From positions 806,001 through 870,000 of the forward strand of contig NSGV01000001.1 in the NCBI GenBank assembly GCA_002300355.1: a stretch of DNA of 64,000 nucleotides, written 5' to 3'. The first letter of the stretch is position 1. Every line of letters starts with the position of its first letter. The notes beneath the pieces were generated by a model. That model ran no database searches. It was not told the DNA's origin and saw nothing but the letters and a program-made list of their open reading frames with translations. Shown here piece by piece: positions 42,970 through 51,008 of this stretch. The DNA comes from Streptomyces sp. TLI_235 (GTDB lineage: Bacteria; Actinomycetota; Actinomycetes; Streptomycetales; Streptomycetaceae). A program made the translations under genes and the position numbers.

Positions 42970-43999
42970 GTGACCTCCGAACGCCGCCCGCAGCAGCTGT
43001 GCCACGTCCGGGAGATCCACGCCGAACCGGCGGCCGCCGCCTCCCCGCGCGGCCGCCAGGTCCTGGCCCGCTTCCCCGAGGCCCGGGTGGTCGAGGTCGA
43101 CTCGCACTGGCGGATCCCGCGCCTGCACGGCAACGCCGGCAACGTGGAACGCTGGACCCGGATCAAGAGCGGGGTCCTGGTGCTCGGCGATCGCCCCCAG
43201 CTCGGCGAACGGCTGCGCACTGGCCTGCGCCTACTGCTGCGTGCCGCGCCGCAAGGGCTACGCCAACCCGATCACCGTCTTCACCAACATCGACCGGATC
43301 GTCTCCTACCTCGCCGGGCACGTCCGCCGCCAGGGCCGCAAACCCGCGCCCACCCAGTGCGACCCCGCCGCCTGGGTCTACGACATCGGCGAGAACAACG
43401 ACTGCTCGGTGGACGCCCTGATCTGCGACAACACCGCAGACCTGGTCCGCGCCTTCCGTGCGTGGCCGACCGCCAAGGCGTCCTTCGCCACCAAGTGGGT
43501 CAACCGCGAGCTGCTCGGCCTCGACCCGCGCGGCCGCACCCGGATCCGCTTCTCGCTGATGCCGCCCGCCGACGCCCGGCTGCTGGACATCCGCACCACG
43601 CCCGTCCCCGACCGGATCGCCGCCGCCGGCGACTTCCTCGCGGCCGGGTACGAGGTGCACTTCAACCTCTCCCCCGTCGTCCTGCGCGCCGGCTGGCAGC
43701 ACGACCGGGCAGAGCTGCTGCACCGGATGGACGACATGCTGCCCGCCGCCGTGAAGGCCCAGGCCGCCGCTGAGATCATCATGCTGACGCACAACTGGGA
43801 GCTGCACGAGATCAACCTCGGCTGGCACCCCAAGGCCGAGGAGCTGCTGTGGCGCCCGGCCCTGCAGGAGGCCAAGCGGTCCGAGAACGGCAGCCTGAAC
43901 GTCCGCTACCGGGCCGCCGGCAAGGCCGCGGCGCTCGCCGAGCTCCGCAGCCTGATCGACCGGCACGCGCCCTGGCTCAGGGTGCGGTACGCCTTCTGA
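42970..43999 (+). pseudogene. spore-photoproduct-lyase-like radical SAM gene with internal deletion
   Basis: Frame 1, from GTG 42970, encodes CHVREIHAEPAAAASPRGRQ and GNVERWTRIKSGVLVLG and ends at about 43189. The rest, starting at IAPSSANGCALACAYCC (CxxxCxxC for the radical-SAM cluster) and continuing PRRKGYANPITVFTNID, reads in another frame to TGA 43999. In the family about 17 residues (containing RPNGRSAD) separate VLG from IAPS; here they are missing, so roughly 50 bp were lost with a frameshift. The residue after the third Cys is Cys where Tyr is usual. The remainder is intact, suggesting recent loss. These enzymes repair UV-induced thymine lesions, fitting the neighbouring stress genes. 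Confidence 0.75.
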
Positions 44000-44048
44000 T
44001 CGGCATACCCGACCCACCGCTCCGAGGACACCGCTCCGGGAGGACCCG

Positions 44049-45578
44049 ATGACCGAACAGACCGCCCGGCCGACGCGCTGCCTGGTGACCGGCGCCACCG
44101 GGTACATCGGCGGCCGCCTGGTGCCCGAACTGCTCACGGCCGGCCGAACCGTGCGCTGCCTGGTCCGCGACCCCGGACGGCTCCGCGACCACCCCTGGCG
44201 GGCCCGGGTGGAGACCGCCACCGGCGACGTCACCCGGCCGGAGACCCTCGACCCGGCCTTCGAAGACGTCGACACCGCCTACTACCTCGTCCACTCGCTG
44301 GGCACCGGCCCCGGCTTCGAACGCACCGACCGGGACGCCGCCCGGGCCTTCGGCGCGGCCGCCGCCCGGGCCGGCGTCCGGCGGATCGTCTACCTCGGCG
44401 GGCTGGTGCCGTCCGGCGTCCCCGCCGCCGAACTCTCCCCGCACCTGCGCTCCCGGGCCGAGGTCGGCAGGCTGCTGCGCGAGAGCGGGGTGCCGACCGC
44501 AGAACTGCGCGCCGCGGTGATCATCGGCTCCGGCTCCGCCTCCTTCGAGATGCTCCGCTACCTCACCGAGCGACTGCCGGTCATGGTCACCCCCAGCTGG
44601 GTCAACACCCGGATCCAACCGATCGCCGTCCGGGACGTGCTGCGCTACCTGGTCGCCGCCGCCGACCTGCCGCCCGAGGTCAACCGGGCCTTCGACATCG
44701 GCGGCCCCGACGTCCTGACCTACCGCCGGATGATGCTGCGCTACGCGGCCGTCGCCGGGCTGCCCCGCCGGATCATCGTGCCGGTGCCCGTGCTGACACC
44801 GCGGCTCTCCGGCCACTGGGTCGGCCTGGTCACCCCCGTCCCCAACGCCATCGCCCGGCCGCTCGTCGAGTCGCTGCGGCACGAGGTGGTCTGCGCCGAG
44901 CACGACATCGCCCGGTACGTCCCGGACCCGGCCGGACAGACCGTGCCCGGCCTCGGCCGGCCGGTGCACGGCCTGATCGGCTTCGAGGACGCCGTCCGGC
45001 TCGCGCTGCGCCGCATCCGGGACGACGAGGTCGTCACCCGCTGGTCGAGCGCCTCCCTGCCCGGCGCGCCCAGCGACCCGCTGCCCACCGACCCCGACTG
45101 GGCCGGCGGCAGTCTCTACCAGGACGTTCGCGAGCGGCGCGTGGGCGCCGCGCCGGAGGCCGTCTGGCGGGTCGTCGAGGGCATCGGCGGCGAGAACGGC
45201 TGGTACTCGTTCCCGCTCGCCTGGGCGCTGCGCGGCTGGGTGGACCGCGCGGTCGGCGGGGTCGGGCTGCGCCGCGGCCGACGCGACCCGGCCCGGCTGC
45301 GGGTCGGCGACTCACTGGACTTCTGGCGGGTCGAGGAGATCGAACCCGGGCGACTGCTGCGGCTGCGGGCCGAGATGCGGCTGCCCGGGCCCGCCTGGCT
45401 GGAACTCACGGTCGCCCCGGACGGCACCGGCGGCGCCGTCTACCGCCAACGGGCCCTCTTCCACCCGCACGGCCTGGCCGGCCATGCCTACTGGTGGTCC
45501 GTCGCCCCCTTCCACGCCGTGGTCTTCGGCGGCATGGCCCGCAACATCACCGAACGCGCCCTCGGCCCCACCGGCTGA
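44049..45578 (+). CDS. SDR-type NAD(P)-binding protein with DUF2867 domain
   Basis: 509 residues from ATG with GGGAGGA upstream. Residues 10-300 form an extended/atypical short-chain dehydrogenase with TGATGYIGGRLVPELL at the nucleotide site and VDTAYYLVHSLGTG after strand four. Residues 330-509 form a DUF2867 domain (WRVVEGIGGENGWYSFPLAW, then YRQRALFHPHGLAGHAYWW). This two-domain protein commonly accompanies DUF1365/CFA synthase/photolyase genes. It follows the photoproduct-lyase-like gene by 49 nt and probably shares its transcript. Confidence 0.88.
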   Translation: MTEQTARPTRCLVTGATGYIGGRLVPELLTAGRTVRCLVRDPGRLRDHPWRARVETATGDVTRPETLDPAFEDVDTAYYLVHSLGTGPGFERTDRDAARAFGAAAARAGVRRIVYLGGLVPSGVPAAELSPHLRSRAEVGRLLRESGVPTAELRAAVIIGSGSASFEMLRYLTERLPVMVTPSWVNTRIQPIAVRDVLRYLVAAADLPPEVNRAFDIGGPDVLTYRRMMLRYAAVAGLPRRIIVPVPVLTPRLSGHWVGLVTPVPNAIARPLVESLRHEVVCAEHDIARYVPDPAGQTVPGLGRPVHGLIGFEDAVRLALRRIRDDEVVTRWSSASLPGAPSDPLPTDPDWAGGSLYQDVRERRVGAAPEAVWRVVEGIGGENGWYSFPLAWALRGWVDRAVGGVGLRRGRRDPARLRVGDSLDFWRVEEIEPGRLLRLRAEMRLPGPAWLELTVAPDGTGGAVYRQRALFHPHGLAGHAYWWSVAPFHAVVFGGMARNITERALGPTG

Positions 45579-45635
45579 CCCGCGCTGCGCTCACCCGTCC
45601 GGCGTATCACAATGGGACCGGAGAGAAGAACAGAA

Positions 45636-45710
45636 GTGACTGCGAGTCACCAAGGCGCGAGTGCCTGCCCTGTCGGAGTCCGTGTCCCCATGAGGTTCGG
45701 CATGCGGTGA
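45636..45710 (+). CDS. possible 24-residue upstream peptide
   Basis: GTG 45636 follows GGAGAGAAG and opens a 24-codon frame ending in TGA at 45708-45710. That stop overlaps the GTG at 45707 of the lanthipeptide precursor (GTGA). The peptide begins TASHQGASACPVGVRV. The overlap suggests translational coupling. It may be chance, since the sequence has no family features. Confidence 0.35.
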   Translation: MTASHQGASACPVGVRVPMRFGMR

Positions 45711-46526
45711 GTGACCGGCGGCACGCGCGGACCCGAACCGCCATGGCAGTTGAACGATCATTTCTCGAGGTCGACGTGACTGGCGAGAATCCGGAACCCG
45801 ATGACCCAGGTGGCATCGGCGACCGCCCGCAGGATGATTTCGTGTCGGAGCGTCTGACCGGCCCGACGGAACAACCGGCCAGAACCATCACGCTCAACGG
45901 GCTGCTGGGAGACAGCGACCGCGCCGGCCGCCGGCGGCTGTACTTCAACAAGCAGCTGGACTACTACGCCGAGTTCGACACCTCGGACGTGCTCTCGGTG
46001 AAGACGGTCGACACCGGCGAGCCGCCGTTCGTCGGGCTGGAGGCGACGCAGGTCACTCTCCGGCGCGATGCGACGGTGCAGTTCACCCAGGTCAAGAGGG
46101 CCGCGCCGGTGGACGACTTCGACCTCGACCTGAGGCTGGGGCCCCCCCCGGGCGGCCGCACCTCTGGCGCCCGGGACGTGGGAGGCCGAGTGCGAGGGGC
46201 CCACGTGGTTCGGCTGCCGGACCGACTTCGGCTGCGGGACGGACGTCGACTGCCCCACGGGGTTCACCGTCTGCAGGCCGCGCACCTGCCAGGACGCGAC
46301 GTGCGACACCTGCCGCACCTGCGACACCTGTGCAGGCGACACGTGCCACACGTGTGGTCAGGCGACGTGCCGCACCTGCGGTGACAGCACCTGCCGGACG
46401 TGCGGCCAGGCGACCTGCGACACGTGCAACACGTGCGACACCTGCGTCGGCCGGACGTGCGCGACCTGCGACACCTGCAACCCGCACGTGCCCACCTGCA
46501 GGCCCGGACCGGCGTGCTTCGTATGA
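45707..46526 (+). CDS. class I lanthipeptide precursor with 25-Cys tail, needs one frameshift
   Basis: The start is GTG 45707 or ATG 45743 (MAVERSFLEVDV). The first 130 residues include TITLNGLLGDSD and LYFNKQLDYYAEFDTSDV, a block I do not recognise functionally. Then DDFDLDLRLG matches the F(D/N)LD leader motif read by LanB. The frame then meets a C8 run (46142-46149); dropping one C continues into a tail ending TGA 46526. The tail has 25 Cys and 19 Thr-Cys pairs, mostly as TCDTC, TCRTC or TCGQATC units. This frame has a stop at 46131 and no start of its own, and its end overlaps the lanC ATG by 4 nt, so it belongs to this gene. Other frame runs on to 46384 with no Cys pattern. About 272 residues after correction. 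Confidence 0.75.
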
Positions 46527-47866
46527 CGCCGCGGGGCGAAGGCGCGTGGGTGCGTCAGCTCCCACCCGACACCGCACGGCGGGCGCTCGGGGCGGCCCGT
46601 CTGATCGCCCGTCGGGCGGCCGATCCCACGCTGGTCGAGGACGCGGTCGGGCTGGCGGCCGGGCAGACGAGGTTCCCCGAGGCGGTGCACTGGGATCCGG
46701 TGTCACTGGCGCAGGGGAACACCGGTCAGGCCCTGCTCTGCGCCCAGCTGCACAGCTGCTTCCCCGGTGAGGGCTGGGACCGGGCCGGACATGCGCACCT
46801 GTCGCGGTCGGTGGCGGCCGTCGAGCGGCGTGGGGGCGCCCCGGCGGGTGTGTTCGGCGGCCTGAGCGGTGTCGCGTTCGCCGCGGAACTCCTCAGGGAC
46901 GGACGGCACTACCGGAACCTGCGCGGTGTGCTCGACGGTCGGATCGCCGTGGCCTGCCTCGCCCGGGCAGCCTTGCTGCCCGGGCGAGGCGGGGTGCCGG
47001 TGTCGGCCTTCGACCTCATCTCGGGGCTCAGCGGCATCGCGGCCTACCTGCTCCCGCCCGGCACCGATCGGCCCCCGCACCCGGCGCTGCCGCACGTGCT
47101 GCGCGCGCTGGTCGGCCTGGCGCTGGCCGACGGAGCGCCGCCGGCCTGGTACACCCCGGCGCCCCTGCTCCACGACGAGGAGCAGGCCCGCAGCTATCCG
47201 CTGGGCAACCTGAACTGCGGTCTCGCCCACGGCATTCCGGGTCCGCTCGCGCTGATGGCGTTGGCGTCCGGCCAGGGCGTCGAGGTCGACGGGCTCACGC
47301 CGGCGGTTCGGGTGCTGGCCCGGTGGCTGCTGTCGCACCGGGAGGACGACGAGGCCGGGCCGAACTGGCCCGCCGTCGTTCCGCTGGTCCACGGCGAGCC
47401 GGGGCTGACCGAAGGACGGGCCGGCCGGCCCACCCGCAATGCGTGGTGCTACGGCAGCCCGGGCATCGCCAGGGCACTGTGGCTGGCGGGCCGCGCACTG
47501 GACGACGAGGAGCTCCGCCGGACGGCGGTCGAGACGATGGAGGCCGTCTACCGGCGCCCCGTCCACGAGCGGCTCATCGAGTCCCCGACCCTCTGTCACG
47601 GCATCGCCGGACTGCTGCAGGTGACACTCCGTTTCGCCCGGGACACCGGATCGCCCGTGTTCACGGAGGCCGCCGCCGACCTCGCCGAGCAGATCCTCGC
47701 CCGGGTCGACCCCGAGCGGCCGATGGGGATCGCGGCCGTCGAGCCCGGGGGAAACCTGGTGGACCAGCCCGGGTTCCTCGACGGGGCGAGCGGGGTCGCC
47801 CTGGTACTGCTCGCCGCCGCGACGCACCGGGAACCGGTGTGGGACCGCGTACTGGCGCTGTCATGA
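46523..47866 (+). CDS. lanC: LanC-like lanthionine cyclase
   Basis: 447 residues from ATG overlapping the precursor stop (ATGA). The zinc ligands are in WCYGSPGIARAL (Cys) and LCHGIAGLL (Cys-His), and the catalytic His is in NLNCGLAHGIPG. GGLSGVAFAAELL and DGASGVALVLL are further LanC repeats. LanC adds Cys thiols to dehydrated Ser/Thr, forming (methyl)lanthionine rings. It overlaps the lanB start too, so the three genes form one translational unit. Confidence 0.92.
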   Translation: MTPRGEGAWVRQLPPDTARRALGAARLIARRAADPTLVEDAVGLAAGQTRFPEAVHWDPVSLAQGNTGQALLCAQLHSCFPGEGWDRAGHAHLSRSVAAVERRGGAPAGVFGGLSGVAFAAELLRDGRHYRNLRGVLDGRIAVACLARAALLPGRGGVPVSAFDLISGLSGIAAYLLPPGTDRPPHPALPHVLRALVGLALADGAPPAWYTPAPLLHDEEQARSYPLGNLNCGLAHGIPGPLALMALASGQGVEVDGLTPAVRVLARWLLSHREDDEAGPNWPAVVPLVHGEPGLTEGRAGRPTRNAWCYGSPGIARALWLAGRALDDEELRRTAVETMEAVYRRPVHERLIESPTLCHGIAGLLQVTLRFARDTGSPVFTEAAADLAEQILARVDPERPMGIAAVEPGGNLVDQPGFLDGASGVALVLLAAATHREPVWDRVLALS

Positions 47867-50800
47867 CCACGGATCCGCCTGCAGGCGGCACCGGTCGCGG
47901 CCCGCTCTACGAGCCCGCGCCCTGGCTGATCGTCCGGACACCGCTGCTGCCGGCGAAGGCCACCGGCGCGGTCACCACCGCGAACCCGCGCGACGGCCTC
48001 GCCGATCCCCGCGTCCTGCGGGCGCTCGCCGTCGCGAGCCCCGACCTGCTGGAGGCGCTGCGGCGCCCCGGGGCGAGCACCCGCGACGCCGCCCGGGCGG
48101 AGTTGAAGCTCGCCCGCTACCTGATCCGGATGAGCACCCGGCCGACCCCGTACGGAGCCTTCGCGGGCGTGTCCCTCGCGGGCTGGGGTGATCGCACGAC
48201 GCTGACCGTCCGCAACGACGGAGACCGGATCCGCACCCGCCCCGACATGGGCTGGCTCACCGAGCTCTGCCTTGCGTTGGAGCGGGACCCCGCCGTCCGG
48301 GGGGAGAGTCGCTGGACGGTCGACACCCGCGCCGTCGAGCACCACGGACGGCTGCTCCTCTCCGGGGGCGGACCGGGGCCCGTGTCGGTCCGGCTGACCG
48401 GTGCGGTGCGCGAGGTGCTCCGGGCCGCCCGGCACCCCGTCCCGTACACCGAGTTGCGCCGGTACGTGCTGGAGCGGACCGCCGGCAGCCCGGATCAGGT
48501 CGACCGGCTGCTCGCCCAACTGTGGCAACAGCACCTCCTGGTCACGGATCTCAGGGCCAGGCTCACCGCCGCGGACCCGGCCGAGGACCTCTGTCGGCGG
48601 CTCACCGGCCGCGCCGCCTGTACCCGGGAGGCCCGGGCGCTCGCCGAACTCCTCGGCGAGATGGCGGGTCTGGACGGCGCTCCCGCCGCGCAGGCGCCGG
48701 CCCGGGCGCAGGAGATCGCCCGGCGCGCCAGGAGCCTGCACCCCGTGACCGGACCGGTGTTCCAGACCGACATGGCGCGGCCCCTGGGCGGCGGCCGGGT
48801 CTGCGCCGCCGTGGGCGAGTCGTGCTCCCTCGCCGCCGAACTGCTGCTCCGGCTGACGCCGTACCCGCACGGGTCCCCCGGCCTCGCGGCCTACCGGGCG
48901 GTGTTCACCGAACGCTACGGACACGATCGCGAGGTCCCCGTGCTGGAGATGCTCGACGAGCGCACCGGGATCGGACCGCTCGAACACGCACACGGGTCGT
49001 ACCCGGCCGTCCTGCCGGGATCGGGCGTGCGGCGGGCGGCCGTGCTGACGGACCTCGCGCTGACGGCGCTGCGTGACCGCGAGCGCGTGGTCGAGCTGGA
49101 CGACGACACGGTCGAGGCCCTCCGTACCTGGGATCCGGCCTCGGCAGCGGCGCCGCTCTCGCTCGAGTTGTCCGCCTTCGTCGCGGCGGCGTCGCCGGAG
49201 GCGGTGGACCGCGGGGACTTCCTCCTGGTCGTCGGCCCCAACGTAGGAGCCAGCAGCGCGGGCCGATCGCTCGGACGCTTCGCCGACCTGCTCGCTCCGC
49301 AGGGGGCGGAGGCGCTCCGCGGTCTCGGCGAGGCCGAGTACCGGGGCCGTCCCGACGCCGGGCAGCCGGTAGAGGTCGTCTACCTGCCCGAGAACCACCG
49401 CATGGCCAACGTCGTCGTGCGACCTGCCGCCCATGACCGCGAGATCGTCCTGGACGTCCCGCCGGGGGTGCCCCCGGACCGGGTCGTCCCGCTCGACGAC
49501 GTCCTGGTCGGCGTCCGTGGCGACCGCTTCCGTCTCCGCTCCCGCAACCTCGGCACGGTTCTGCGCCCGACCGCGCACCACATGCTCAACGCCCATCGGG
49601 CACCCGCCGTCGTCCGGTTCCTCGACGCGGTGTCCCGGGACGGGGCGCCGGAGTTCACCTCCTTCGACTGGGGGCCGGCGGCCGGGTTCCCGTTCCTGCC
49701 CAGAATGCAGTACGGACGGATCGTCCTCGCACCCGCCCGGTGGCTGCTGAGACCCGCCGCCGACGGCTCCGAGGGGTGGACGAGCGACGCCCGGACCTTC
49801 GCGGCGTGCGTGAGCGGGTGGCGCATGGCCTGGTCGGTCCCACCGCGGCTCTACCTGACCATGGCGGACAACCGGCTGCTGCTCGACCTCGACGATCCCC
49901 GCCAGGTCGAACAGTTGAGAACGGAGGCCCGCACGGGGCAGCTCGTCCTCCAGGAGGCGCTGCCCGACACCGACTCCGCCTGGGTACCGGGGGTGGACGG
50001 CCGTTTCATGAGCGAGTTCGTGGTGCCGCTGGTCCTCCGCCCGGCCGCGGTGGGCGCTTCCCGCCCGACCGCCCCCGGCCTGTCGGCCGCGAACGGCGTG
50101 GTGCGCCCCACGCCCGCCCACAACCGGACCAGGCTGCCCGGAACCGACTGGCTGTTCGTCAAGTTCTACTGCGACTCGGACCGGGAGGACGAGATGCTGG
50201 CCGGCCCGCTCAGGGAGCTGTGCGAGATGGCCGAGGCGTCCGGGCTCGCCGAGCGGTGGTTCTTCATCCGGTACGCCGACCCGCACCCCCATCTGCGGGT
50301 GCGCTGGAAGGGCGCACCGGACGCGCTGACCCGGCACCTGCTCCCGGAGGTCACCCGCTTCGCCTCCCGGCTCACCGGGGAGGGCCTCGTCTCACGCCTC
50401 GTGATCGACACGTACGACCGTGAACTCGAGCGGTACGGCGGCACCGAGGGGACCGACGTCAGCGAGGAGATCTTCTGCGCCGACAGCAGGGCCGTGATGC
50501 GCCTGCTCGCCGAGGCGGGCCCGGCACACCGTTCGGCGGACCTCACCGAGCTGGTCGCCGTCACCACCGACGACCTGCTGTCCGGGCTCGGGCTCAGCGC
50601 CGAGGACCGGCTGCGGTGGTACTCCGACCAGGCCCGGCAGTTCTACCGGCAGGCCCGGCGCCAGGGCGGCGAGGACTACCGCGTCCACCAGCAGCGCCTG
50701 CGCGCCCTGCTCGGTACTCCGGAGGGGCCGGCTCTGCTCAGGAACGCAGCGGCGGAGATCCTGCGCGAGCGGCGGACGGCGCTCGCCGACGCCGCGGCCC

Positions 50801-50979
50801 GGCTGTCCGAGCTGGCGGCCACCGGTCGCCTCGCCGCCGCCCCCGACCGGCTGTTCGGAAGCTACGTCCACCTGCACTGCAACCGGCTGCTCGCCGGACG
50901 ACGGCCGTCCGAAGGCCGTCTGGTCCAGGTGCTCCAACGCGCCCGGAAGGGCCTGAGCGTGGCGCCTGCCGCACGGTGA
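47863..50979 (+). CDS. lanB: LanB-type lanthipeptide dehydratase, full length
   Basis: 1038 residues from ATG overlapping the lanC stop (ATGA). The N-terminal 730 residues match the glutamylation domain (ARYLIRMSTRPTPYGAFAGV, then SFDWGPAAGFPFLPRMQYGR). About residues 755-1030 form the elimination (SpaB C-terminal/thiopeptide-type) domain, beginning DWLFVKFYCDSDREDEML, then RYADPHPHLRVRWKG. Such enzymes dehydrate Ser/Thr using Glu-tRNA. Both domains are in one chain, as for class I lanthipeptides and unlike split thiopeptide enzymes. There is no transporter, protease or immunity gene next to it. Confidence 0.92.
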   Translation: MTTDPPAGGTGRGPLYEPAPWLIVRTPLLPAKATGAVTTANPRDGLADPRVLRALAVASPDLLEALRRPGASTRDAARAELKLARYLIRMSTRPTPYGAFAGVSLAGWGDRTTLTVRNDGDRIRTRPDMGWLTELCLALERDPAVRGESRWTVDTRAVEHHGRLLLSGGGPGPVSVRLTGAVREVLRAARHPVPYTELRRYVLERTAGSPDQVDRLLAQLWQQHLLVTDLRARLTAADPAEDLCRRLTGRAACTREARALAELLGEMAGLDGAPAAQAPARAQEIARRARSLHPVTGPVFQTDMARPLGGGRVCAAVGESCSLAAELLLRLTPYPHGSPGLAAYRAVFTERYGHDREVPVLEMLDERTGIGPLEHAHGSYPAVLPGSGVRRAAVLTDLALTALRDRERVVELDDDTVEALRTWDPASAAAPLSLELSAFVAAASPEAVDRGDFLLVVGPNVGASSAGRSLGRFADLLAPQGAEALRGLGEAEYRGRPDAGQPVEVVYLPENHRMANVVVRPAAHDREIVLDVPPGVPPDRVVPLDDVLVGVRGDRFRLRSRNLGTVLRPTAHHMLNAHRAPAVVRFLDAVSRDGAPEFTSFDWGPAAGFPFLPRMQYGRIVLAPARWLLRPAADGSEGWTSDARTFAACVSGWRMAWSVPPRLYLTMADNRLLLDLDDPRQVEQLRTEARTGQLVLQEALPDTDSAWVPGVDGRFMSEFVVPLVLRPAAVGASRPTAPGLSAANGVVRPTPAHNRTRLPGTDWLFVKFYCDSDREDEMLAGPLRELCEMAEASGLAERWFFIRYADPHPHLRVRWKGAPDALTRHLLPEVTRFASRLTGEGLVSRLVIDTYDRELERYGGTEGTDVSEEIFCADSRAVMRLLAEAGPAHRSADLTELVAVTTDDLLSGLGLSAEDRLRWYSDQARQFYRQARRQGGEDYRVHQQRLRALLGTPEGPALLRNAAAEILRERRTALADAAARLSELAATGRLAAAPDRLFGSYVHLHCNRLLAGRRPSEGRLVQVLQRARKGLSVAPAAR

Positions 50980-51008
50980 GCGCTCGGGCCTGCACGAGGC
51001 GGGCCGGC

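Noticed and set aside
46290..46510. Regular TGC-rich repeats that resemble a CRISPR or satellite array
   Set aside because: The period is 6-15 nt, follows codons (ACC/ACG TGC), and the frame ends at the lanC start. It is coding repetition, not spacers between direct repeats.
47323..50979. LanB start upstream of 47863
   Set aside because: The extra residues lie inside lanC in another frame and are Arg/Gly-rich; ATG 47863 overlaps the lanC stop as in the other gene pairs.
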